A stretch of DNA of 64,000 nt, from contig JAVBOB010000009.1 of NCBI GenBank assembly GCA_031551125.1, forward strand, positions 186,001-250,000, written 5' to 3'. A program made the position numbers and the translations under genes. This stretch comes from JAIRNF01 sp031551125 (GTDB taxonomy: Bacteria; Bacteroidota; Bacteroidia; Bacteroidales; UBA932). Below the pieces are notes generated by a model, which did no database searches, had not been told where the DNA came from, and worked only from the letters and a program-made list of their open reading frames with translations. Shown here piece by piece: positions 8,200 to 16,556 of the stretch (position 1 is the stretch's first letter; each line of letters opens with the position of its first letter).

Positions 8200-9060
8200 T
8201 TAAAGCGTAACCGATAGTCCGGCGGAGTAAGGGTACAGCTTCGGCCCCTTATCCTTTTCAAACATGGGCGACATTTGGTAGTTTACAAACAGCCCAATAC
8301 CTCTATACCCTGCACGGAGCGTGAGGTCATAGCGAAGCAGGTTGAGGTTAAACGAGTCGTGGTCTTTTTCCTTAGAACCACCGTTTTCATACTTAATTTT
8401 GGTATGCGAACCCAGCTTAAGTCCGCCGATTACGCCTGCACTGAGGTAGAAGTTGTTACGAAAGCTTCCTCCTATGGGTATGTTGAACTTAAGCATAAGC
8501 GGAATGTTCATGTACACCGTAACCAGCTTGGTTTTTGATAAGTCTTCGGTTATTTGGTAGGGTACGGTTTGCCCATTTACGTTGGCTATTGTCCAGCTAT
8601 CCTCGAAACGGTAGTTGCCCCAGTCAATACCCAAGCCGGTTTGCAAGTTAAGCCAAGGGCTATAGGTGAGGCGGAAGGTGCCCGCAAAGGGGTAAACCGC
8701 TACGTTTACCGATTTTGAGGTGTTGAGGTTTAAGAACGAGTCATCACCTTCGCTTCCTGTAATAAAGTTACGGTCAGAATATGAGTTGAACCCTATATCG
8801 AACAGAATGTTGTAGGTGAACAACGTTCGCTTTTTGCTATTACTACGCCCAAGTATTGTAATTTCTCTGGTTTTTCCGTTTTCGTCACGTTCAATTATGA
8901 CCACCTTTCCCAATCCGCGCACTTTTATAGATGCGTTATTGGAGGATGCTTTAACCAACGTGTCGGCTTGTGTTATGATAAGCGTATCAGCCGTTTGTGC
9001 TTGTATAGCCCCGGCAAATAGTAGTATAAATGCTGCAAGAAGAATGTGTTTAGGTTGCAT
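8200..9060 (-). CDS. Outer-membrane beta-barrel protein (PorT-like)
   Basis: 286 residues with a signal peptide (cleavage near AGAIQAQ). The last 200 residues are alternating amphipathic strands with turns (LFTYNILFDIGFNS, NVAVYPFAGTFRLTYSPWL) and end in a typical C-terminal strand (YPYSAGLSVTL). An N-terminal segment of about 45 residues before the barrel is rich in beta structure. The gene lies 48 bp downstream of the anti-sigma-like gene, so expression is probably under the ECF sigma factor. Confidence 0.82.
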   Translation of the reverse strand: MQPKHILLAAFILLFAGAIQAQTADTLIITQADTLVKASSNNASIKVRGLGKVVIIERDENGKTREITILGRSNSKKRTLFTYNILFDIGFNSYSDRNFITGSEGDDSFLNLNTSKSVNVAVYPFAGTFRLTYSPWLNLQTGLGIDWGNYRFEDSWTIANVNGQTVPYQITEDLSKTKLVTVYMNIPLMLKFNIPIGGSFRNNFYLSAGVIGGLKLGSHTKIKYENGGSKEKDHDSFNLNLLRYDLTLRAGYRGIGLFVNYQMSPMFEKDKGPKLYPYSAGLSVTL

Positions 9061-9108
9061 GGTATGGTTATTAGTTGTGTTTTATATGTTATAAAAATCC
9101 GCGGGTTA

Positions 9109-10110
9109 TTATTCGTAAGACTTATGAAAGTTGATAGTGTTTGATTGGACGGCAAATAGCGTAAGTGCCCCTGTATTATCATACTCTTTAACTACTACCG
9201 TTTTTTTATTTAGCAATCGGTTTATGCCAACAATACCCTTTTCGGCTAAACGATCAAGTAAGCGGGGGCTATCGGGCTTATCCGTGTTTTGAGCAATCCC
9301 TCCCACGCGTTGAGCAATAGTACGTAGTAGTGATACGTCTTCTTCATCAGTCTCATTAGCTATTAAGTCTCGGTTGGCTATGTCAACCGTTGGTTTTTCA
9401 GCATCCAAGGCATACGCAAGTATAACAGGTTGAGATGCCCGCTCAATGCCTGCTAGCTGAATGGGTTGCCGTTGTGTGGGTTGGCTTATCGTATTTGCTT
9501 TGTTGTTCTCTTCCGTTCTGGTGTTAACGCCTGAGCTTTTCGCAGCTTGTTGGTGTTGTTTTAGTTGTGTTTTGCTGGAAACAGGAGCTGTGTCTATCAC
9601 TGTGTTTTGTGCTGTACGGCTGCTATCTTTTATGCCCGCTACTACATTGGTATTCTGTTGTTGTGCTGGCGAGGAGCTTGCTACCGTTTGTTGCCCGTTC
9701 TGTACAGGTGGAACCGATTTATCCGCGATAATGCTTGGCAACGTTAGTAGAATGACAATAGCTGCCGCCACGCCTACCCATAATCCTATCCGCTTAGGTT
9801 GTTGCTTTAACGAATCCGTATTAGTAAACACAATCAATTTATCGGCAGTGAGCTTTAATGCACTGTACTCTTCTGTCTGTTTACCAAACTCTTCATCCGT
9901 TAACAAGCTGCTGTGTGAAGAAGTAATCTCGCCTGCTCCCTTTTCCGCTGCGGTTAGGCATAGCTCATCCCACAGGCTGATGTCCAAGCCTTCGATTTCT
10001 GAACGTTTTAACCTTTCTGTGTGTGAAAAATGCTCCTGCTCCGGTTTCAGCCTCAGCTCGTTATCTTCTATATTATGTAGTAAATCTTCCATTTGTTGTT
10101 TTGGTTTCAA
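9109..10110 (-). CDS. Single-pass membrane protein, probable anti-sigma factor
   Basis: 333 residues. A charged cytoplasmic N-terminal part (about 1-105) precedes one transmembrane helix (about 108-126, IGLWVGVAAAIVILLTLPSI) and a low-complexity Gln/Thr/Ser-rich periplasmic part. Its start overlaps the stop of the sigma factor gene by 4 bp (ATGA), which implies translational coupling, the usual arrangement of ECF sigma and anti-sigma pairs. The zinc-binding HxxxCxxC motif of ZAS-type anti-sigmas is absent, so the role rests on context and topology. Confidence 0.65.
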   Translation of the reverse strand: MKPKQQMEDLLHNIEDNELRLKPEQEHFSHTERLKRSEIEGLDISLWDELCLTAAEKGAGEITSSHSSLLTDEEFGKQTEEYSALKLTADKLIVFTNTDSLKQQPKRIGLWVGVAAAIVILLTLPSIIADKSVPPVQNGQQTVASSSPAQQQNTNVVAGIKDSSRTAQNTVIDTAPVSSKTQLKQHQQAAKSSGVNTRTEENNKANTISQPTQRQPIQLAGIERASQPVILAYALDAEKPTVDIANRDLIANETDEEDVSLLRTIAQRVGGIAQNTDKPDSPRLLDRLAEKGIVGINRLLNKKTVVVKEYDNTGALTLFAVQSNTINFHKSYE

Positions 10111-10592
10111 ATAACCTTTTCCATAGATCCAATGTACTCTCTCAAAAACATCCGGGCACGGTAAATATAAACCTTAACCTGTGATTCGCCTAAACCTGTG
10201 ATCTCACCTATTTCAGCGTAGCTGTAGCCTTCGTAATCTCTAAGTAGCACTACTAAGCGTTGGGTATGGGGCAGCTGCTCTATGGCTTTGTGAAGCACTT
10301 CATTTAAGTCTGAGTATTGCTGCGTGTGGTAAAGTGTATTGCTATTAATATCATCTATTCCGCATAAATGCTTTTCCTTTCTAATCAGGTCTATCATAGC
10401 ATGGTAGGCTATTGTGAAAAGATAGGCTTTTGCCTTTTCTCCATCTACCTCCGTATGCTTTAGCCAAAGCCTCTCAAACGCATCCTGTACCAAATCTTTC
10501 GCCTTCTCGTCATTGCCAATACCTTTGAGCATAAAGCGGTATAGCCCGTCGGCATGGCAATCAACGCAAGTATTGTACTCTTTCCTGTTCAT
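10107..10592 (-). CDS. RNA polymerase sigma factor, ECF subfamily
   Basis: 161 residues. Region 2 covers about 10-77 (LVQDAFERLWLKH, KAYLFTIAYHAMIDLIRKEK) and region 4 about 100-155, with the helix-turn-helix GYSYAEIGEITGLGESQVKV. The linker between them is short and there is no region 3, which defines the ECF group. It heads a four-gene minus-strand operon with the membrane protein, the barrel and the TraB-like protein. A candidate promoter with the same spacing as known ECF promoters lies just upstream, so positive autoregulation is plausible. Confidence 0.92.
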   Translation of the reverse strand: MNRKEYNTCVDCHADGLYRFMLKGIGNDEKAKDLVQDAFERLWLKHTEVDGEKAKAYLFTIAYHAMIDLIRKEKHLCGIDDINSNTLYHTQQYSDLNEVLHKAIEQLPHTQRLVVLLRDYEGYSYAEIGEITGLGESQVKVYIYRARMFLREYIGSMEKVI

Positions 10593-10624
10593 TCAGCTGG
10601 TAAGGGTGGTTGTTTTCTTATGAA

Positions 10625-10650
10625 ACGGGAAGGTAGGAGAAAAAGTTACA
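10625..10650 (-). promoter_or_regulatory. Candidate ECF-type promoter of the sigma factor operon
   Basis: On the minus strand TGTAAC (10645-10650) is followed 17 nt later by CGT (10625-10627), then 30 bp of leader to the sigma factor ATG. An AAC element with a CGT element 16-17 nt downstream is the general ECF promoter plan; the assignment is inferred. Confidence 0.4.
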
Positions 10651-10778
10651 GGAAGACGAAATTTTTTTTACTCAACTCTTCAAAAGGTGTTTTACCACAT
10701 AGGGACATAGTGCGCAATGGATACACATAGATTCTTCAAAATGAGCCCTAACAGTTAGGGTTACAATCAACGGCAAGT

Positions 10779-11006
10779 GTAGCAACAACCCCGAAGGGGG
10801 GTGAATATGCATAACCCCGTATGAAATGCGGGGTAAGTCGGTGGTGGAGTGAAGATTGCTCGGGGAGTACCGCCGCTTTACTAGTAGAGCGGCGGTACTC
10901 CCCGAGCACAGTTATGTTCCCCATTAACTACCGTGGACTTCACCCACGGTTATTGGCTTCGCCGAACATCGTTTCACATTCACCCCCCCCTCGGGGTTGT
11001 TGCTAC
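10779..11006 (+). repeat. Palindromic element, family 2, copy b
   Basis: Terminal inverted repeats GTAGCAACAACCCCGA at both ends. Then ATATGCATAACCCCGTATG with its hairpin partner GCGGGG, a central hairpin at 10858-10907 (perfect 20-bp stem GCTCGGGGAGTACCGCCGCT, 10-nt loop), and the ACCGTGG/CCACGGT hairpin. A 19-bp insertion (GGCTTCGCCGAACATCGTT) interrupts the right arm. Just left, at 10743-10763, is a small CCCTAACAGTTAGGG palindrome. Confidence 0.85.
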
Positions 11007-11026
11007 TCCGAACCTTACCGGAGAGT

Positions 11027-11157
11027 GTTACAAACGCGCGCCATATCAGCACAATCGAAACACAACAGGTTTTATTAAAACCGGTTAGGTCTGTATGGGT
11101 CAGATAACACAAATTCTATGTATAATTAAGACAAAGTTGTGTTTATCTGCGGCGTTA
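11027..11157 (+). repeat. Shared flank and family 6 palindrome following copy b
   Basis: It contains GTTACAAACGCGCGCCATAT and the family 6 palindrome AACAGGTTTTATTAAAACCG followed by GTTAGGTCT, and then GTGTTTATCTGCGGCGTTAG. The same three blocks in the same order follow copy e at 55669-55781, so copy and flank behave as one longer composite repeat. Confidence 0.65.
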
Positions 11158-11176
11158 GGCGTATTATTCGCATACT

Positions 11177-11295
11177 TAACCCAAGTTGCCAGCTATTGCG
11201 GGCTGGAAGCTGCCACGTTGTGGCGTTTTTGCTTTCAGGCCGGCTTGAAGTGAAATAAGGCACAGTAAATAGTGTATAGCTAACAACTTGGGTTA
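11177..11295. repeat. MITE-like element, family 3, copy 1
   Basis: 119 bp with inverted terminal repeats: left TAACCCAAGTTGCCAGCTAT, right the complement of TAACCCAAGTTGTTAGCTAT. A second nested inverted pair GCGGGCTGGAAGC / GCTTTCAGGCCGGC and a small CCACGTTGTGG hairpin lie inside. There is no coding capacity. A longer copy is at 35435. Confidence 0.8.
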
Positions 11296-11457
11296 TTTAT
11301 TTGGCTGGAATTTATATGTTATAAAGCATAATTTGATAAGTTAAATAGTCAAAAAATATAGAGCTTGGGTCTAGCTGTTTCTACGTTTTAGACCTGTCGA
11401 AGCCCCTAGAATGCTGATTTTACCTTATCCGCACGCGAAAAAATGTTGATAACCTGT

Positions 11458-11487
11458 TTGTAAATCAGAAAACTTAGGCTACCTTTG
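11458..11487 (+). promoter_or_regulatory. Promoter of the ribosomal protein supercluster
   Basis: TTG at 11458-11460, 19-nt spacer, TACCTTTG at 11480-11487: a full match to the Bacteroidota sigma-A consensus. Transcription should start near 11494, leaving a leader of about 45 nt before rpsL. Confidence 0.88.
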
Positions 11488-11538
11488 CAACCCATTTTGT
11501 CAAAAAACTATACGTAAAACAAAGAAGAAGAATTCTTT

Positions 11539-11949
11539 ATGCCAACAATTCAACAGCTAGTAAGAAAGGGACGCGAGTTGACCACTTACAACAGCAAGGC
11601 CCCCGCGTTGGACTCATGTCCTCAACGCCGTGGCGTTTGCGTTCGCGTTTACACCACTACGCCTAAGAAGCCAAACTCGGCTATGCGTAAGGTGGCCCGT
11701 GTTCGCCTAACGAACCAAAAAGAAATAAACGCCTACATACCGGGCGAAGGACACAACCTGCAGGAGCACTCCATTGTGCTTGTTCGCGGTGGTCGTGTAA
11801 AAGACCTTCCCGGTGTTCGTTACCACCTTGTGCGTGGAGCATTGGATGCTTCGGGAGTAGAAGGTCGTAACCAACGTCGTTCAAAATACGGGACTAAGCG
11901 TCCTAAGGCTGGCGCCGCTGCAAAGGGTGCTCCCGCAAAGAAAAAATAA
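11539..11949 (+). CDS. rpsL: 30S ribosomal protein S12
   Basis: 136 residues. The decoding-site loops TTTPKKPNSAMRKV and RGGRVKDLPGVRYH are intact, with wild-type lysines at the two positions where streptomycin resistance substitutions arise and with the Asp that is methylthiolated in many bacteria. A lysine/alanine-rich tail (KAGAAAKGAPAKKK) extends beyond the E. coli protein. First gene of the supercluster; rpsG follows after 34 bp. Confidence 0.98.
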   Translation: MPTIQQLVRKGRELTTYNSKAPALDSCPQRRGVCVRVYTTTPKKPNSAMRKVARVRLTNQKEINAYIPGEGHNLQEHSIVLVRGGRVKDLPGVRYHLVRGALDASGVEGRNQRRSKYGTKRPKAGAAAKGAPAKKK

Positions 11950-11983
11950 TTGTACCTTAATAATATAGTATATCAAATAACAA

Positions 11984-12460
11984 ATGAGAAAATCGAAGCC
12001 TAAAAAGAGGATTCTGCTTCCTGACTCCAAGTACAACGATGTGCTTGTTACGAGGTTTGTAAATAACCTTATGTATGATGGAAAGAAGAGTATTGCCTAC
12101 GGCATTTTTTATGATGCCCTTACATTAGTAGGTGAGAAGATGAAAGATTCAGAACAGGCTCCATTGGAAATTTGGAAAAAAGCGATTGAAAACATTACGC
12201 CTCAGGTTGAAGTAAAGAGCCGGCGTATTGGTGGCGCTAACTTTCAGGTTCCAATTGAAGTGAGACCCGAACGGAAGATTTCTATCAGTATGAAGAATAT
12301 GGTGCTGTTTGCACGCAAACGCTCGGGACGCTCAATGGCAGAAAAGCTGTGCGGCGAAATTATCGCGGCTTACAATGGCGAAGGCGCAGCGTTTAAGCGT
12401 AAAGAAGACATGCACAAAATGGCAGAAGCAAACAAGGCGTTTGCTCACTTTAGGTTCTAA
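11984..12460 (+). CDS. rpsG: 30S ribosomal protein S7
   Basis: 158 residues, the usual bacterial length. It begins MRKSKPKKR and contains the conserved VEVKSRRIGGANFQVPIEV segment. S7 nucleates assembly of the 30S head at the 3' domain of 16S rRNA and in E. coli is a translational repressor of the str operon. Whether that control exists here cannot be seen. It lies between rpsL and fusA (28-bp gap). Confidence 0.98.
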   Translation: MRKSKPKKRILLPDSKYNDVLVTRFVNNLMYDGKKSIAYGIFYDALTLVGEKMKDSEQAPLEIWKKAIENITPQVEVKSRRIGGANFQVPIEVRPERKISISMKNMVLFARKRSGRSMAEKLCGEIIAAYNGEGAAFKRKEDMHKMAEANKAFAHFRF

Positions 12461-12488
12461 TGGTTACGTGTAAGGAGTAAAAAAGTTA

Positions 12489-14609
12489 ATGGCAAGAGAT
12501 TTAAAGTACACGAGAAACATTGGAATTATGGCGCATATCGATGCCGGTAAGACTACCACATCGGAGCGCATTTTATTCTACACAGGAAAAACCCACCGCC
12601 TAGGTGAGGTACATGACGGTGCTGCTACAATGGACTGGATGGTGCAGGAGCAAGAGCGTGGTATTACCATTACCTCTGCTGCAACTACCACATTCTGGAA
12701 CTATGATAAGCAAACCTACCATGTCAATATTATTGATACTCCGGGTCACGTTGACTTTACCGTTGAGGTAGAGCGTTCACTACGTGTGTTAGACGGCGCT
12801 ATTGCTACCTTCTGTGCAGTAGGTGGTGTTGAGCCTCAGTCGGAGACGGTATGGCGTCAGGCCGATAAGTATAAAGTTCCACGTATTGGCTACGTTAACA
12901 AGATGGACCGCGTAGGTGCGGATTTTCTTGGCGTAGTTCAGGAGATTAAGGATAAGCTGGGAGCAAATGCTATCCCCATTGCCCTCCCTATCGGAAGCGA
13001 AGATAACTTCAAGGGTATTGTTGACCTTGTGGCAAACAAGGCTATTATATACTTTGATGATAAGAACGTTCGCGATAACTTTACCATTGAAGAGGTTCCT
13101 GCCAATATGAAGGCAGAAGTGGAAGAGTGGCGCGGTAAGCTTATTGAAGCAATTGCAGAGCATAACGATGTTTTGCTTGAAAAATTCTTCGATAATCCCG
13201 ATGCTATTTCGGAACAGGAAATTATTGAAACCCTTCGTAAGGCTACCATTGCAATGACGGTAATTCCCGTTACTTGTGGTTCGTCTTTCAAGAACAAGGG
13301 TATTCAATACCTGCTTGATGCGGTTGCCCGTTTCCTTCCAAGCCCTCTTGATATAGATGAAATTGTAGGAGTAAACCCCAATACTGATAAGGAAGAAAGT
13401 CGTAAACCCGATGTTAAAGAGCCTTTCTGTGCGTTGGTGTTTAAGATTGCTACCGACCCGTTTGTGGGACGGTTGGCATTTATACGTGCCTACTCCGGTA
13501 AGCTCGATGCCGGTTCGTATGTGCTAAACACTCGTTCAGACAAGAAAGAGCGTGTATCGCGCTTGTTCCAAATGCACTCTAACAAGCAAAATCCGATTGA
13601 GTTTGTTGAGGCAGGTGATATTTGCGCATGCGTAGGGTTTAAAGACCTTCGCACCGGTGATACCATTTGTGAAGAGAAGTACCCAATGGTATTGGAGTCA
13701 ATGACCTTCCCCGATCCGGTTATCGGTTTGGCAATTGAGCCCAAAACTCAAAAGGATTTGGACAAGCTAGGTGTTGCGCTTAATAAGCTATCTGAAGAAG
13801 ATCCTACGTTCACCGTAAAATCAGATGAAGATAGCGGACAGACTATTATCAGCGGTATGGGTGAGCTTCACCTTGAAATTATTGTTGACCGCTTAAAGCG
13901 CGAGTTTGGTGTTGAAATTAGCCAAGGTGCTCCGCAGGTTAACTACAAGGAAGCGCTACGCGGTACCATTCAGCATCGCGAAGTGTTCAAGAAGCAAACC
14001 GGTGGTCGTGGTAAGTTTGCCGACATTATCGTTGAAATCGGTCCTGTTGACAACAAAGAAACGCAAGGCCTGCAATTTGTTGATGAAGTAAAGGGAGGAA
14101 ACATTCCTCGCGAATATATTCCACCGGTTGAAAAAGGCTTCAAGGCGGCAATGGCAAATGGTCCGTTAGCCGGATTTGAAGTAGAAAGCATGAAGGTTAC
14201 GCTGAAGGACGGTTCGTTCCATGCAGTTGACTCAGACTCCCTATCATTTGAAATTTGTGCCCGCGCTGCATTTCGTCATGCGGCTGCTAAAGCCAACCCG
14301 GTGATTATGGAGCCCATCATGTCGCTTGAAGTAGTTACCCCTGAAGAATACATGGGTGACGTTATTGGTGACTTAAATAAGCGTCGTGGACAAATTACCG
14401 GAATGGAAAGCAAGGCTAACGCTCGCGTGGTGAAAGCTAAGGTTCCGCTTTCCGAGCAATTTGGTTACGTAACCGTACTCCGTACGCTTACCTCCGGTCG
14501 TGCAACAAGCACTATGGAGTTCTCGCATTACGATGAAGTTCCTGCAAACATTGCGAAGGAAATCATCGAAAAGTCGAGCGGTAAGAAAGTAAAAGATGAT
14601 GAAGAGTAA
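12489..14609 (+). CDS. fusA: Elongation factor G
   Basis: 706 residues, full length. The GTPase motifs are AHIDAGKTT (from residue 15), RGITI (58-62), DTPGH (83-87) and NKMD (137-140). Domains II to V follow, with the conserved GMGELHLEI. It catalyses ribosomal translocation and, with RRF, recycling. Position inside the str operon marks it as the primary EF-G rather than a paralogue. tuf does not follow it; rpsJ begins 12 bp downstream. Confidence 0.98.
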   Translation: MARDLKYTRNIGIMAHIDAGKTTTSERILFYTGKTHRLGEVHDGAATMDWMVQEQERGITITSAATTTFWNYDKQTYHVNIIDTPGHVDFTVEVERSLRVLDGAIATFCAVGGVEPQSETVWRQADKYKVPRIGYVNKMDRVGADFLGVVQEIKDKLGANAIPIALPIGSEDNFKGIVDLVANKAIIYFDDKNVRDNFTIEEVPANMKAEVEEWRGKLIEAIAEHNDVLLEKFFDNPDAISEQEIIETLRKATIAMTVIPVTCGSSFKNKGIQYLLDAVARFLPSPLDIDEIVGVNPNTDKEESRKPDVKEPFCALVFKIATDPFVGRLAFIRAYSGKLDAGSYVLNTRSDKKERVSRLFQMHSNKQNPIEFVEAGDICACVGFKDLRTGDTICEEKYPMVLESMTFPDPVIGLAIEPKTQKDLDKLGVALNKLSEEDPTFTVKSDEDSGQTIISGMGELHLEIIVDRLKREFGVEISQGAPQVNYKEALRGTIQHREVFKKQTGGRGKFADIIVEIGPVDNKETQGLQFVDEVKGGNIPREYIPPVEKGFKAAMANGPLAGFEVESMKVTLKDGSFHAVDSDSLSFEICARAAFRHAAAKANPVIMEPIMSLEVVTPEEYMGDVIGDLNKRRGQITGMESKANARVVKAKVPLSEQFGYVTVLRTLTSGRATSTMEFSHYDEVPANIAKEIIEKSSGKKVKDDEE

Positions 14610-14621
14610 AAATATTCAGCC

Positions 14622-14927
14622 ATGAGTCAAAAAATCAGAATTAAACTAAAATCCTATGATCACTCGTTGGTTGACAAGTCAGCCGAGAAGATCGTAAAAA
14701 CGGTAAAAGCAACCGGTGCAGTGGTAAGCGGACCTATTCCCCTTCCTTCGCAAAAGAAAATCTTTACCGTAAACCGCTCGACTTTCGTAAACAAAAAGTC
14801 ACGCGAACAGTTCCAGCTCTGCACATTTAAGCGTTTGCTCGACATTTACAGCTCAACTCCTAAAACGGTTGACGCGCTGATGAAGCTCGAGCTACCCAGC
14901 GGAGTAGAAGTAGAAATCAAAGTTTGA
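14622..14927 (+). CDS. rpsJ: 30S ribosomal protein S10
   Basis: 101 residues. It begins MSQKIRIKLKSYDHSLVDKS and contains GPIPLPSQKKIFTVNRS. It acts in the 30S head and is also the NusE subunit of antitermination complexes. First gene of the S10 block, joined directly to fusA, and followed by a 63-bp gap before rplC. Confidence 0.98.
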   Translation: MSQKIRIKLKSYDHSLVDKSAEKIVKTVKATGAVVSGPIPLPSQKKIFTVNRSTFVNKKSREQFQLCTFKRLLDIYSSTPKTVDALMKLELPSGVEVEIKV

Positions 14928-14990
14928 TAAACGGTGTCGATGACCGAAATGGTTAAGCACTAGTATTAATAAGTAACAATAAAACGAAAC

Positions 14991-15611
14991 ATGCCAGGAA
15001 TTATTGGAAAAAAGATCGGAATGACTTCCGTGTTCGGTGAAGATGGGAAAAATATCCCCTGCACCGTTATTGAGGCTGGTCCATGTGTTGTCACGCAAGT
15101 ACGCTCGGAAGAGGTGGATGGTTACGTAGCCATTCAGCTTGCCTATGACGATAAAAAAGAAAAACAAACCAGCGGTGCTCTTGTTGGGCACTTTAAGAAG
15201 GCAGGCACCACTCCCAAGTACAAGGTGGCTGAAACAATTATGGATTGGGAGAGGGAGCTAAAGCTAGGTGATGTTGTAACAGTAGCCGATTTCAAGGAAA
15301 ACGATTGGGTTGACGTTGCAGGCATCTCTAAAGGAAAGGGATTTCAGGGTGTAGTTAAACGCCATGGTTTTGCCGGTGTGGGTGGACAAACTCACGGTCA
15401 GCACAACCGCTTGCGTGCTCCCGGTTCAATGGGTGCTTCATCATATCCTTCACGCGTATTTAAGGGAAAGAAGCTTCCCGGACGTACAGGTGGAACAAGG
15501 GTGAAGATTCTTAACCTCAGAGTGCTTAAGGTTATTCCCGAAAGCAACTTAATGCTGGTAAAAGGGTCAATCCCCGGAGCCAAAGGGTCGTACTTAATTA
15601 TTGAGGATTAG
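14991..15611 (+). CDS. rplC: 50S ribosomal protein L3
   Basis: 206 residues. The N-terminal MPGIIGKKIGMTSVFGEDG and the long loop GQTHGQHNRLRAPGSMGASS, which reaches the peptidyl transferase centre, are present. L3 is one of the early 50S assembly proteins. The stop codon is 4 bp before the rplD ATG. Confidence 0.98.
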   Translation: MPGIIGKKIGMTSVFGEDGKNIPCTVIEAGPCVVTQVRSEEVDGYVAIQLAYDDKKEKQTSGALVGHFKKAGTTPKYKVAETIMDWERELKLGDVVTVADFKENDWVDVAGISKGKGFQGVVKRHGFAGVGGQTHGQHNRLRAPGSMGASSYPSRVFKGKKLPGRTGGTRVKILNLRVLKVIPESNLMLVKGSIPGAKGSYLIIED

Positions 15612-15615
15612 TAAG

Positions 15616-16248
15616 ATGGAAGTAGCAGTATATAAAAAAGACGGCAGCAAATCAGCGAAGACAGTTACGCTGAACGATGCCATTTTCGGGATTGAGCCCA
15701 ACGATCACGCTATTTACCTTGATGTAAAGCAGTACTTGGCTAACCAACGCCAAGGGACGCACAAGACCAAGGAAAAGTGGGAAGTTGCATACAGCACGAA
15801 AAAAATTATCCGTCAAAAGGGTACAGGTGGAGCACGTCACGGTAGCATTAAGTCCAACATCTACGTTGGCGGAGGTCGTGTATTTGGTCCTAAACCTCGC
15901 GACTATAGCTTTAAGCTGAATAAGAAGCTGAAACAGCTGGCACGTAAGAGCGCTCTTACCTACAAGCTTAAGAACGATGCGTTAACAGTACTTGAAACGC
16001 TTCAGCTAGATACTCCGAAGACCAAAGAGATTGTAAATATCAGCAAGAATTTGAAGCTAGCTGATAAAAAATTACTTATGGTGCTTCCGGAAGCAAATAA
16101 AAACGTATATTTGTCGTCCCGAAATTTACCGAATGTTAAAATGGTAACTGTTTCGGAATTAACTACCTACGACATAATGAACGCGTCAAACCTTATCTTA
16201 CTTGAAGGTACGGTTGAGGTTTTGAACGGAACATTTGGACTAGAGTAA
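15616..16248 (+). CDS. rplD: 50S ribosomal protein L4
   Basis: 210 residues from the ATG at 15616. A longer reading frame from TTG 15601 would overlap rplC and is not needed. The exit-tunnel loop RQKGTGGARHGSIKSNIYVG is intact, with no macrolide-resistance type deletion. In E. coli L4 represses its own operon; this is not evident here. Confidence 0.97.
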   Translation: MEVAVYKKDGSKSAKTVTLNDAIFGIEPNDHAIYLDVKQYLANQRQGTHKTKEKWEVAYSTKKIIRQKGTGGARHGSIKSNIYVGGGRVFGPKPRDYSFKLNKKLKQLARKSALTYKLKNDALTVLETLQLDTPKTKEIVNISKNLKLADKKLLMVLPEANKNVYLSSRNLPNVKMVTVSELTTYDIMNASNLILLEGTVEVLNGTFGLE

Positions 16249-16260
16249 ACCGTTTGAGAG

Positions 16261-16551
16261 ATGAATGTGATAATTAAGCCTATAGTAACCGAAAAAATGA
16301 CGATTCAGGGCGAGAAGTTGAATCGTTACGGTTTTATTGTTGACCTTAGGGCTAACAAGCTGGAGATAAAGAAGGCGGTTGAGCAGCTATACAACGTAAC
16401 GGTTGAAAGCGTAAATACGGCTAGCTATGCAGGTAAGGCAAAATCACGCTTTACCAAGGCAGGTTTGCTTAGCGGCAGAACCAACCACTACAAAAAAGCT
16501 TTCATTACCCTGAAAGGAAAAGATACAATTGATTTTTATAGCAACATCTAA
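16261..16551 (+). CDS. rplW: 50S ribosomal protein L23
   Basis: 96 residues, with IIKPIVTEKM at the start and the conserved KKAVEQLYNVTVESVNT core. L23 lies at the tunnel exit and is the docking site for trigger factor and SRP. It lies 12 bp after rplD and 5 bp before rplB. Confidence 0.97.
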   Translation: MNVIIKPIVTEKMTIQGEKLNRYGFIVDLRANKLEIKKAVEQLYNVTVESVNTASYAGKAKSRFTKAGLLSGRTNHYKKAFITLKGKDTIDFYSNI

Positions 16552-16556
16552 GAGCC

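Noticed and set aside
9461..10114. 217-residue plus-strand reading frame
   Set aside because: Fully antisense to the anti-sigma-like gene. Cys/Ser/Val-rich translation without domain features; the minus-strand gene has the start overlap and membrane topology of a real gene.
10821..11078. 85-residue reading frame in the gap upstream of rpsL
   Set aside because: It runs through the hairpins of the family 2 element; the palindromes explain the open frame and no protein features are seen.
14609..14622. Missing tuf gene between fusA and rpsJ as a deletion
   Set aside because: Absence of tuf at this place is normal in Bacteroidota, where tuf lies elsewhere.
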